The position numbers were made by a program, and so were the translations under genes. The notes under the pieces were generated by a model that worked only from the letters and a program-made list of their open reading frames with translations, had not been told where the DNA came from and did not search any database. DNA of 50,238 bases from Clostridiales bacterium (GTDB lineage: Bacteria > Bacillota > Clostridia > Oscillospirales > Oscillospiraceae). Location: NCBI GenBank assembly GCA_022772585.1, contig JALEZN010000087.1, positions 1-50,238 of the forward strand, written 5' to 3'. The first letter of the stretch is position 1. Each line of letters begins with the position of its first letter. Positions 15,850-23,359 of this stretch are shown here, piece after piece.

Positions 15850-16470
15850 ATGGCAAAAAAGACCGCCCGCAATACCCGCGGCAAGATCGTCAGCGCCGCC
15901 TGGGAGCTGTTTTATGAGCAGGGTTACGAGCACACCACCGTGGAGGAGATCATCGACCTGTCCTGCACCTCCAAGGGTTCTTTTTACCATTACTTCGATG
16001 GAAAGGACGCGCTGCTGAGCACCCTCAGCGACCTGTTCGACGAGAAATACGAGGCGCTTCAGGAGAGCATGGCTCCCGGCATGACCGCCATGGAGCAGCT
16101 CCTTTTTCTCAACCGGGAGCTCTTTGCCATGATCGAGAGCAGCGTGTCCATGGACCTGCTGGCCCGGCTGCTGTCCACCCAGCTGGTGACCAGCGGCGAG
16201 AAGCACCTGCTCAACCACAAGCGCACCTACTACCGCCTGCTGCGGCGCATCATCTCGGCCGGACAGGCCTCGGGGGAGTTCTCTTCCGACCGCAGCGTCA
16301 ACAGCATGGTCAAGCTCTACGCTCTCAGCGAGCGGGCCCTGATGTACGACTGGTGCCTCTGCGGCGGGGAATACTCTCTGCGGGACTATGCCTCACAAGT
16401 GCTCCCAACTTTTTTGAGCGGCTTTCTTTCTGACTTTTCCCCTAAAGATCGTACAGGAGAAATTTATTGA
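15850..16470 (+). CDS. TetR/AcrR family regulator carried by the element
   Basis: 206 residues; AAAGGAG ribosome site upstream. The N-terminal helix-turn-helix domain is typical: GKIVSAAWELFYEQGYEHTT near residues 11-30 and TSKGSFYHYFDGKDALL near 43-59. The C-terminal ligand domain is not recognisable at family level. It stands directly before the symporter gene, with a perfect 32-bp palindrome between them that is the likely operator, so it probably represses the symporter until a ligand is present. Confidence 0.88.
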   Translation: MAKKTARNTRGKIVSAAWELFYEQGYEHTTVEEIIDLSCTSKGSFYHYFDGKDALLSTLSDLFDEKYEALQESMAPGMTAMEQLLFLNRELFAMIESSVSMDLLARLLSTQLVTSGEKHLLNHKRTYYRLLRRIISAGQASGEFSSDRSVNSMVKLYALSERALMYDWCLCGGEYSLRDYASQVLPTFLSGFLSDFSPKDRTGEIY

Positions 16471-16499
16471 TATTACAATAAATTTTGATATAGCTTCTT

Positions 16500-16531
16500 A
16501 ACGTGGTATAGACTATAGTCTATACCACGTT
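16500..16531. promoter_or_regulatory. Perfect 32-bp palindrome between tetR and symporter genes
   Basis: Arms of 16 bp (AACGTGGTATAGACTA and its exact complement) with no spacer, ending six bases upstream of the symporter -35 hexamer. Position and symmetry suit a TetR dimer operator. It could also fold as the tetR terminator, though no T run follows. Confidence 0.65.
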
Positions 16532-16536
16532 CTGTA

Positions 16537-16565
16537 TTGTGTTCTTGTTTTAGTCGTGTTATGAT
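16537..16565 (+). promoter_or_regulatory. Promoter of the symporter gene
   Basis: -35 TTGTGT (16537-16542), 17-bp spacer, -10 TATGAT (16560-16565), immediately downstream of the palindrome. Confidence 0.55.
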
Positions 16566-16643
16566 AGGTCCATTCTATTTCAGCGGAGCCGGCGAGACGG
16601 TGTGTACCGCCCCTCCGCGGCGCCTGTTTCGGGAGGGAACATC

Positions 16644-18188
16644 ATGACAACGGCACAATTCTGCATCATCTCAGCGATCATCATCTATCTGATCGGCATG
16701 GTCTATGTGGGCTTCTACTTCAGCCGCAAGGGCAGCGGCTCCTCGTCCGACGAATTCTATCTGGGCGGGCGGAAGCTGGGCCCCATCGTCACTGCCATGA
16801 GCGCCGAGGCCTCGGACATGAGCAGCTGGCTGCTCATGGGCCTGCCCGGTCTGGCATACCTGTGCGGCATCGCCGAGCCGGGCTGGACCGCCATCGGCCT
16901 GGCCGTGGGCACCTATCTCAACTGGCTCATCGTGGCCAAACGGCTGCGCCGCTACTCGGTACATACCGGCGCCATCACCATCCCCGATTTCTTCTCCCGC
17001 CGCTGGCGGGACGACCGCCATGTGCTCTCCTGCATTGCGGCTATCGTCATCCTGATCTTCTTCATCCCCTACACCGCCTCCGGCTTCAAGGCCGTAGGCA
17101 CCCTGTTCAATAGCCTCTTCGGCGTGGACTACCATGTAGCCATGATCGTAGGCGCCATTGTTATCATCGGCTACACCGTCCTGGGCGGCTTTCTGGCCGT
17201 ATCCACCACCGATCTGATCCAGAGCGTGGTCATGTCCATCGCACTGGTAATTATCGTGCTCTTCGGCATACAGCAGGCCGGCGGATGGTCCGCGGTGGCC
17301 GCCAACGCCAAAGAGCTGCCCGGTTATCTCGACCTGTTCCGGGGGTATAACGCCGCCCAGGGCACTGCCTCCTCCTACGGCGGGCTGAGCATCGCCTCCA
17401 CCCTGGCCTGGGGCCTGGGCTATTTCGGCATGCCCCACATCCTGCTGCGCTTCATGGCCATCGGCGACGAGAGCAAGCTCAAGACCTCCCGCCGCATCGC
17501 CTCGGTCTGGGTGGTCATCTCCATGTTCGTGGCCATCCTCATCGGCATCATCGGCTACAGCGTGTCCAAGGCCGGCAAGATCCCCATGTTCACCTCCACC
17601 TCGGAATCTGAGACCGTAATCGTCCAGCTCTCCAACCTGCTGAGTCAGAACGGTGTGTTTTTCGCCGTGGTAGCCGGCGTAGTTCTGGCGGGCATCCTGG
17701 CCAGCACCATGTCTACCGCTGATTCTCAGCTCCTCACCGCCGCCTCCAGCGTGTCTCAGGATCTGCTGCAGAGCTTCTTTGGGATCCGGATGAGCTCCCG
17801 GACCTCCATGCTGGCCGCCCGGGGCACCGTTATCGCCATTGCCCTGGTAAGCGTGATTCTGGCCTGGGACCCCTCCAGCTCGGTGTTCACCATCGTCTCC
17901 TTCGCCTGGGCGGGCTTCGGCGCCGCCTTCGGCCCGGTGATGCTCATGGCCCTGTTCTGGAAGCGGAGCAACAAGTGGGGCGCGCTGGCAGGTATGGTCA
18001 CCGGCGGCGTGATGGTCTTTGTGTGGAAATACGGCATCGCCAAACTGGGCGGGGCCTGGGCCATCTACGAGCTGCTGCCCGCCTTCCTGGCCGCCTGCGC
18101 GGCCATCGTGGTGGTCTCCCTCCTCACGCCTCCTCCCGCCCGGGAGATCTGCGACGAGTTCGATGCGGTCAACGCCGTGCGGAACTGA
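16644..18188 (+). CDS. Sodium:solute symporter (SSS family, PutP-like)
   Basis: ATG 16644 chosen with GGGAGGG six bases upstream (MTTAQFCIISAIIIYL). 514 residues and about thirteen transmembrane helices, as in PutP. Family marks: SSDEFYLGGRKLGPIVTAMS near residue 34, SAEASDMSSWLLMGLPG near 53-69, and ASTMSTADSQLLTAAS near 352-367, which carries the sodium-site serines. Sodium/proline symport is the closest guess, but SSS substrates vary. It is cargo of the dpaA intervening element and ends at a clear terminator. Confidence 0.88.
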   Translation: MTTAQFCIISAIIIYLIGMVYVGFYFSRKGSGSSSDEFYLGGRKLGPIVTAMSAEASDMSSWLLMGLPGLAYLCGIAEPGWTAIGLAVGTYLNWLIVAKRLRRYSVHTGAITIPDFFSRRWRDDRHVLSCIAAIVILIFFIPYTASGFKAVGTLFNSLFGVDYHVAMIVGAIVIIGYTVLGGFLAVSTTDLIQSVVMSIALVIIVLFGIQQAGGWSAVAANAKELPGYLDLFRGYNAAQGTASSYGGLSIASTLAWGLGYFGMPHILLRFMAIGDESKLKTSRRIASVWVVISMFVAILIGIIGYSVSKAGKIPMFTSTSESETVIVQLSNLLSQNGVFFAVVAGVVLAGILASTMSTADSQLLTAASSVSQDLLQSFFGIRMSSRTSMLAARGTVIAIALVSVILAWDPSSSVFTIVSFAWAGFGAAFGPVMLMALFWKRSNKWGALAGMVTGGVMVFVWKYGIAKLGGAWAIYELLPAFLAACAAIVVVSLLTPPPAREICDEFDAVNAVRN

Positions 18189-18210
18189 CTGTCTCCCTCT
18201 GTTTTCTGCA

Positions 18211-18247
18211 AAGCGGTACGTTTCCCTTCGGAACGTACCGCTTTTTT
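18211..18247 (+). terminator. Terminator of the symporter gene
   Basis: Stem of 12 bp (AAGCGGTACGTT paired with AACGTACCGCTT) followed by TTTTTT. Confidence 0.9.
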
Positions 18248-18320
18248 GTCTGCTCCCTGTGCGCTCTTGCATTGCCGCAATATTGTGCTAAAATGTGTGG
18301 CGTAAAGGAAGTGAGCCGTT

Positions 18321-19241
18321 ATGGATCTGGATCTGGAATTGAGGCAGGAGGGCGTGGATCCCGGCCTGCTGGAGGAGATCGGGCAGTTCCGCGCCCGCCA
18401 CACCCTGACTCCCGGCATGGAACGCCGGGTCCCCAGCCCCCGGTTTCTCTATTACGGCAGGGAGATCTGGGAGGCGGCGGCCGCCGCGCTGCTGTGCGGG
18501 GAGAACCTGCTGCTGGTGGGCCCCAAGGCCACCGGCAAGAACGTGCTGGCTGAAAACCTCTCCGCTGTTTTCGGCCGCCCCGCTTGGGACATATCCTTCT
18601 ACATCAATGTGGACGCGGCCTCCCTCATCGGCACCGATACCTTCCGGGACGGGCAGGTGGTTTTCCGCCGGGGGCCCATCAGCCAGTGCGCCCTGGAGGG
18701 GGGCTTCGGCATCCTGGACGAAATCAACATGGCCAAAAATGAGTCTCTGGCCGTGCTCCACGCCACGCTGGACTTCCGCCAGGCCATCGACGTGCCCGGC
18801 TACGACCGTATCCCCCTCCACGACGCCGCCCGCTTCATCGCCACCATGAACTACGGCTATGCCGGCACACGGGAGCTCAACGAGGCGCTGGCCTCCCGCT
18901 TTGTTGTCATCAATATGCCGGTCATCACCAGGGACAACCTGAAAAAACTCCTCAAACGGGAATTTCCACGCCTGCGGGAGGAATGGGCCGAGCAGCTTGC
19001 CCAACTCTTCGCCGATCTGGAGACCAAGTGTGACAGCGCCGAGATCTCCACCAAGTCCCTGGACCTGCGGGGCCTGCTCTCGGCGGTGCGCCTGATGGAA
19101 AAGGGGCTGTCCGCCGGGGCCGCCCTGGAGATGGGCATCGTCAACAAGGCCTTTGATCCCTTTGAGCGGCAGCTGGTGGCCGATGTGATCTCCGCCCGGG
19201 TGCCCCAGGGGCTGGACCGGCGCAAACTTTTCGAGGCGTGA
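18321..19241 (+). CDS. MoxR-type AAA+ ATPase
   Basis: 306 residues. Walker A GPKATGKN at residues 74-81, Walker B GILDEINMAK near 131-140, sensor region IATMNYGYAG near 172, and an Arg-finger region NEALASRF near 186. This fits the AAA_5/MoxR-CbbQ-NorQ group, chaperone-like ATPases that act with a VWA-domain partner to insert cofactors or remodel targets. The partner gene follows one base after the stop. No obvious client enzyme is encoded nearby, so the target is unknown. Confidence 0.88.
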   Translation: MDLDLELRQEGVDPGLLEEIGQFRARHTLTPGMERRVPSPRFLYYGREIWEAAAAALLCGENLLLVGPKATGKNVLAENLSAVFGRPAWDISFYINVDAASLIGTDTFRDGQVVFRRGPISQCALEGGFGILDEINMAKNESLAVLHATLDFRQAIDVPGYDRIPLHDAARFIATMNYGYAGTRELNEALASRFVVINMPVITRDNLKKLLKREFPRLREEWAEQLAQLFADLETKCDSAEISTKSLDLRGLLSAVRLMEKGLSAGAALEMGIVNKAFDPFERQLVADVISARVPQGLDRRKLFEA

Positions 19242-19242
19242 C

Positions 19243-20961
19243 ATGGCCAACCGTGAGATCGAAGAGCGCCGGGCCGCCAATCTGATCTGGAACGCCGCCC
19301 GGGACTACTCCATCCGTCCGGAGTATGAGGCCTTTGACCGGGACGGCAGGGCCGACCTCTACTTCAACAACATCATCGGCGCGGTGTACCGCTATTACGA
19401 CTTCGACCGGTTCGCCGCACTGTTCCACTACTTCCAGCAGAAGCCGGACGGCGCGCTCTACGCCGACCTCTTCTGGCTGGGGCTGGAGAACTGCGCCTTT
19501 GCCCGGGCCAGCGCTCAGCGGCCCGCCCTGGCTCCCCTCCGGGAGGAATACGCCCGGGACATCCTCAAACAGGATCAGGTCCGCCAGGACCGGGAGCTGA
19601 TGGTCAACATCCGCCTGGGCCACTACCGCCGGGTGCTGGGCCGGGACGCAGGGCTGAGCGCCTATGAGACCCGGCTGCTGGACGCGGTGGAGTTCTCCCC
19701 CGATCTGACCACCGAACAGGTGGTCAGGCAGATGAACCGGGTGCTGGACACCTTCTTTCTCAACCGCACCTTCCGGGAACTGGACGACATGGGCGGAAGC
19801 CGGGTCAGCAAGCAGGGCTTCCGTCTGCCCTGGCGGGCCAGGGCCAGCAGCAGCGCCGTGCGGCAGATCAGCTGGTCGGGAGGCGTGGGAGGCCAAAACG
19901 GCGGCCCGCCCATGCCGCAGAAAAAGGTCCGCTCCCCCCTGTGGTTCTCCAGGCCCAATGAAGAAGCGCTGCGGGCCTATGTGGAAAACTGCTTCGGTGC
20001 GTCCATGTTCCGCCTCACCGAGACGGTGGAGCTGGAAGAGGCCCTGTGCACCGGCAATCACCGGGACTGCCACCTCCATTTCACCCGGGGTCGCTTCCCC
20101 GCCGGTGCCCCGCCCAGGGGGGAGGGGAAGCGGCTGCGGCTCTTCGTCCAGCAGCAGCGTGAGATCAACCGGGCCTACTTTCAGGCGCACATGACCGAGA
20201 CCCTCATCACCACCGCCCGGCTCACCGAGCGCATCCGCAACTCCATCCTCCTGCGGCTGGAGCCGGACGAGCTCAGAGCCCGCTCGGGCGTCCTGCTGCC
20301 CGGCCAGGTCTGGCGCACGCAGGAGCTCCATGACGGCCGGGTCTTTCTCAAGACCCTTCAGAGCGAGATGGGCAACCTGACGGTGGACATCCTGCTGGAC
20401 GGCTCCGCCTCCCAGCGGGAGCAGCAGGCCCGGGTGGCCACCCAGGGCTATATCATCGCCGAGAGCCTGACCCGGTGCCGCATTCCGGTGCGGGTGACCT
20501 CCTTCTGCAGCGTCAGCGGCTGCACGGTGCTCCACATCCTCCGGGATTACGGCGAGCAGGACGCCAACCGCAGCATTTTCGACTACACCGCCATGGGCTG
20601 GAACCGGGACGGGCTGGCCGTCCGGGCGGTGGGCAGGCTGATGGAGCGGGAGCGGTGCGAGCACCGGCTGCTCATCATCCTCTCCGACGCCAATCCCAAC
20701 GACGACCAGAAACTCCCCCGGGACAGCTTCTTCCGGGCGGGCCGTGACTACAGCGGGGAGCCGGGGGTGAAGGATGTGGCCGCCGAGGTCAGCGCCCTGC
20801 GCAAAAAGGGCGTATGGGTGCTGTGCGTCTTTACCGGCGGCGACCTGGAGCTTCCCGCCGCCCGGACCATCTACGGAAAGGACCTGGCCCGCATCCGCTC
20901 GGTGAGCTGGTTTGCCGACACGGTGGGCCGCCTGATCCAGGACCGCATCCGGGAGCTCTGA
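19243..20961 (+). CDS. VWA-domain protein, partner of the MoxR ATPase
   Basis: 572 residues, cytosolic, no signal peptide. The N-terminal 370 residues are helical and charged without a fold I recognise. A C-terminal von Willebrand A domain starts near residue 383 with the metal-site motif DGSAS (DxSxS) and continues with LLIILSDANPND near 480. The arrangement matches CbbO/NorD/CoxE-type adaptors, which couple MoxR ATPases to their targets. The stop is followed within 24 bases by the hairpin that covers the ribosome site of the next ORF. Confidence 0.82.
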   Translation: MANREIEERRAANLIWNAARDYSIRPEYEAFDRDGRADLYFNNIIGAVYRYYDFDRFAALFHYFQQKPDGALYADLFWLGLENCAFARASAQRPALAPLREEYARDILKQDQVRQDRELMVNIRLGHYRRVLGRDAGLSAYETRLLDAVEFSPDLTTEQVVRQMNRVLDTFFLNRTFRELDDMGGSRVSKQGFRLPWRARASSSAVRQISWSGGVGGQNGGPPMPQKKVRSPLWFSRPNEEALRAYVENCFGASMFRLTETVELEEALCTGNHRDCHLHFTRGRFPAGAPPRGEGKRLRLFVQQQREINRAYFQAHMTETLITTARLTERIRNSILLRLEPDELRARSGVLLPGQVWRTQELHDGRVFLKTLQSEMGNLTVDILLDGSASQREQQARVATQGYIIAESLTRCRIPVRVTSFCSVSGCTVLHILRDYGEQDANRSIFDYTAMGWNRDGLAVRAVGRLMERERCEHRLLIILSDANPNDDQKLPRDSFFRAGRDYSGEPGVKDVAAEVSALRKKGVWVLCVFTGGDLELPAARTIYGKDLARIRSVSWFADTVGRLIQDRIREL

Positions 20962-20984
20962 GCCCTCTATTCATATGGTCCCGC

Positions 20985-21043
20985 CCTCCCTTCATAGGCT
21001 AAAACGGCCTCTGGCCGATCCAACCTATGAAGGGAGGCTTTTT
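20985..21043 (+). promoter_or_regulatory. Hairpin covering the ribosome site of the recombinase operon
   Basis: Perfect 14-bp inverted repeat CCTCCCTTCATAGG (20985-20998) and CCTATGAAGGGAGG (21024-21037), with an inner CGGCC-TCT-GGCCG stem, then TTTTTT. The right arm contains the AGGGAGG ribosome site of the 46-aa ORF. It is both a plausible terminator for the MoxR-VWA operon and a lock on translation of any read-through transcript. CATAGGCTA at 20993-21001 matches the sigma-K -10 pattern CATAnnnTA; a start from it would omit the left arm, but I see no matching -35. Confidence 0.7.
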
Positions 21044-21044
21044 T

Positions 21045-21185
21045 ATGTATCTTCCCCCGTCCCATCCCCTCCGCACCAGGGTCCGGGCCGCTCTCATCCG
21101 GGAGCTGGGCCGCGCCGGGGTCATCACCTCTTCCCAGCAGGAGCGGCTGCTGGCCCTGTCCCTGCCGGGGGAGGGCCGCCCGTGA
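21045..21185 (+). CDS. 46-residue protein upstream of and coupled to the recombinase
   Basis: ATG 21045 follows AGGGAGG by seven bases. The product (MYLPPSHPLRTRVRAALIRE...) is basic in its first half and has a helical SHOCT-like pattern LIRELGRAGVITSSQQERLL at residues 17-36. Its stop overlaps the recombinase GTG as GTGA. It may be a partner of the recombinase, possibly the directionality factor needed for excision, by analogy with the small factor required for C. difficile skin excision. Function is inference; no homologue recognised with certainty. Confidence 0.6.
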   Translation: MYLPPSHPLRTRVRAALIRELGRAGVITSSQQERLLALSLPGEGRP

Positions 21186-22747
21186 CCGGGGAACTCCGGG
21201 TGGCCGCCTACTGCCGGGTGTCCACCGACGGGGAGGACCAGGTCCACTCCCTGGAGAGCCAGCGGACCTATTTTCTCGATTACATCCGCGCCCACCCCGG
21301 CTGGACCTTCGCCGGGATCTACGCCGACGAGGGCGTCTCAGGCACCAGCACCCGGCGGCGGGAGGCTTTCCGCTCCATGATGGCCGACGCCGAAGCGGGA
21401 AAGCTGGACCTGCTGCTGACCAAGGAGGTCTCCCGCTTTGCCCGCAACACGGTGGACGCCCTGGCCTGTACCCGCACCCTGAAGGCCCTGGGGGTGGGGG
21501 TGCTCTTTCTCACCGACGGCATCGATACCCGGGACAACGATGGAGAGCTGCGCCTGACCCTCATGGCCAGCATGGCCCAGGAGGAATCCCGCAGGACCTC
21601 CCAGCGGGTCAAATGGGGACAGAAGCGCCGGATGGAGGCCGGCGTGGTCTTCGGCAGCGACTCCACCTACGGCTTTCACACCAAAAACGGCGCCCTGACC
21701 GTCTTGGAGGAAGAGGCGGAGGTGGTCCGGCACATCTACTGCAAATTCCTTCAGGAGGGCAAGGGCACCTATATCATCGCCCGGGAGCTCTTTGAGGAGG
21801 GGGTGCCTCCGCCCCGCTCCCCCAGCGGCAGGTGGTCCTCCTCCATGGTGCTTCGGGTGCTGCGCAACGAAAAATACGCCGGCGACCTTCTCCAGAAAAA
21901 ATACGTCACCGTGGACTACCTCACCCACCGGAAGGTGGTCAACCGGGGGCAGGAGGAGCAGATCCTTCTCCGGGACCACCACGCCCCCATCGTGGACCGG
22001 GAGACATGGGATGCCGTGCAGCGGGAGCTGGACCGCCGCTCCGCCGCCCGGGGGGACGGGAGCAAATACTCCAACCGCTACTGGTGCTCCGGCAAGCTGC
22101 GCTGCGGCGCCTGCGGCGGGACTTTTCTCCCCCGGTCCGCCCGGCGGCCGGACGGAACGGTCTACCGGGCCTGGGGCTGCCGGGGCCGGCTGCGCCCCGC
22201 CCCCGGCACCGCCCCGTGCTCCATGCCCATGGTCAACCACCGGACGCTGGAGACCTGCGTGCGCTTTCTCCTTTCCCGGCTGGGCCTGGACCTGGAGGCC
22301 ATGGCGGAGGAGCTGGCTGACGATATTCTGCGCCTGTCCGCCTCCCCCGGCCAGGAGGAGGCCGCCCGGCTGCGGGAGCGGCTCTCCGCCCTGGAGCGGC
22401 GTCAGGCCCGGGCCCTGGAGGGCTATCTCTCCGGCGTCCTCAGCGGCGAAGAGCTCTCCGCCCTCCGGGAGCAGTGCGGCCTGGAGCGGCAGGCCCTGGA
22501 ACGGCGGCAAAAAGAGCTCGTTTCTCCCCCGCCCCCGCCGGATGAGGCAGCGCTGCGGGCCGCCGTCACGGCTGCCCTCTCCTCGCCCCAGGAGGTTTTT
22601 CGCGCGGCGGTGGAGGAGATCGTGGTCCGGCCCGGCTGCCTTCAGATCCGTCTTTTTTCCCTGCCGGAGACCTTCTTCCTCCGCTACACCACCCGGGGCG
22701 CCGGGGAGAGCTACGTTACCACGGTCGAAGAATTCCGGGTGCTCTGA
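21182..22747 (+). CDS. Large serine recombinase (SpoIVCA-like)
   Basis: GTG 21182 chosen: GGGGGAGGG lies seven bases upstream and the protein then starts VTGELRVAAYCRVSTDGEDQ with catalytic Ser14. 521 residues. The resolvase domain (1-150) shows GVSGTSTRRREAF and EVSRFARNTVD. A recombinase domain follows (~165-270; STYGFHTKNG, RVLRNEKYAGDLLQKKYV), then a zinc ribbon (CGACGG near 317 with later C and C), and a C-terminal coiled coil (~395-450). It ends 31 bases from the right att core, the normal place for an integrase. In skin-like systems the protein is made in the mother cell to excise the element. Confidence 0.95.
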   Translation: MTGELRVAAYCRVSTDGEDQVHSLESQRTYFLDYIRAHPGWTFAGIYADEGVSGTSTRRREAFRSMMADAEAGKLDLLLTKEVSRFARNTVDALACTRTLKALGVGVLFLTDGIDTRDNDGELRLTLMASMAQEESRRTSQRVKWGQKRRMEAGVVFGSDSTYGFHTKNGALTVLEEEAEVVRHIYCKFLQEGKGTYIIARELFEEGVPPPRSPSGRWSSSMVLRVLRNEKYAGDLLQKKYVTVDYLTHRKVVNRGQEEQILLRDHHAPIVDRETWDAVQRELDRRSAARGDGSKYSNRYWCSGKLRCGACGGTFLPRSARRPDGTVYRAWGCRGRLRPAPGTAPCSMPMVNHRTLETCVRFLLSRLGLDLEAMAEELADDILRLSASPGQEEAARLRERLSALERRQARALEGYLSGVLSGEELSALREQCGLERQALERRQKELVSPPPPPDEAALRAAVTAALSSPQEVFRAAVEEIVVRPGCLQIRLFSLPETFFLRYTTRGAGESYVTTVEEFRVL

Positions 22748-22754
22748 GCCGTCC

Positions 22755-23174
22755 TCATGCCTCTACCGCTAAGGCGGCAGGTACCGCGTTGGCTACCGCC
22801 AGCTCTTCCCGGGCAAAATAGTCGTGCAGGGTGATGCCCCGCCGCTCCGCCATGGCCTCGGTGCGGCAGTCCACCCGCCCGGCGCACACCACCTGGCCCG
22901 GACGCAGCCGGTCCAGCAGCAGCGCCAGGGAAAAACTGCCGCCGGACAGAGGGGCGTTGAGCACGCCGCCCTCTCCCGTCACCGGGAGCGGAAGCACCAC
23001 GCAGTCGGCCAGCTCCACTCCCTCCAGTTCCTCTTCCTGTTCCACGCCCTCCAGCTCTCCCGCGCGCTCCAGAGCAAAGGCGTGGACCGTATGGCCGTCC
23101 ATGGCCAGTTGTTCCGCCAGGCGGGCCTGCCGCTGGTCGCCCCCCAGCACCCAGATGTTCCACTCTTGTCTCAT
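22755..23174 (-). pseudogene. dpaA: dpaA (spoVFA) proximal half, interrupted
   Basis: ATG at 23174 with GGAGG eight bases upstream. Residues 1-132 are DpaA: WVLGGDQRQARLAEQL near 8, VVLPLPVTGEGGVLNAPLS near 59, and DYFAREELAVANAVP at 118-132. After the att core the frame enters element sequence and stops after seven more residues (AALAVEA), giving a 139-residue truncated product. DpaA with DpaB makes dipicolinic acid from the dihydrodipicolinate-pathway intermediate in the mother cell during sporulation. The remaining sequence lies 7 kb away at 15.41-15.76 kb. Confidence 0.9.
22773..22789. other. Right attachment site (attR) of the dpaA intervening element
   Basis: Plus-strand GGCGG-C-AGGTAC-C-GCGT. 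Core AGGTAC at 22779-22784 with central GG at 22780-22781. Right of the core is dpaA (TACCGCG overlapping the core), left is element, including TACCGCT at 22764-22770. Confidence 0.85.
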
Positions 23175-23259
23175 GACACGACCCTCCGTTCTCTGTGCCT
23201 GTAACATCCTATTCCCGGCGGGAAAAATGGTGCGTCTGCGGAAAATATCCTCTTCACTC

Positions 23260-23288
23260 TTGTGGCTTTGCTTCGTAAGCATTATAAT
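23260..23288 (+). promoter_or_regulatory. Overlapping divergent promoters between dpaA and the TIGR04255-like gene
   Basis: Plus strand: TTGTGG (23260-23265), 17-bp spacer, TATAAT (23283-23288). Minus strand toward dpaA: TATAAT at 23286-23281 sharing the same bases, with ATGACA 16 bp upstream. The two -10 boxes overlap in ATTATAAT, so only one direction could fire at a time. A partial dyad CACTG-N6-CAGTG lies in the 23.30-23.32 kb spacer. I saw no convincing sigma-K site for dpaA. Confidence 0.5.
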
Positions 23289-23359
23289 AAATAAAATATC
23301 ACTGTCATGTCAGTGCGGCCTTCGGCCGTCTCAGCTTATCTGCAGGAGGAACTGTTTCC

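Larger units (their letters stand above)
15753..22784. mobile_element. Serine-recombinase intervening element in dpaA (skin/vfbin-like), 7,026 bp
   Basis: Everything between the two dpaA halves: TetR regulator, sodium/solute symporter, MoxR ATPase, VWA protein, a 46-aa ORF and a serine recombinase. The halves lie on the same strand in the correct order. Recombination anywhere within the shared AGGTAC rejoins the frame so that the 132 proximal residues ending NAVP continue as TAEGAIQ, exactly the conserved DpaA sequence. No phage structural genes are present. Known sporulation intervening elements (skin in sigK, vfbin in spoVFB, SP-beta in spsM) use the same logic with a serine recombinase near one end. 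Whether this one still excises is unproven. Confidence 0.88.

Noticed and set aside
20975..21181. In-frame N-terminal extension of the recombinase
   Set aside because: It would run through the hairpin and the 46-aa ORF; the GTG at 21182 has a good ribosome site and places the catalytic serine at residue 14, as expected.
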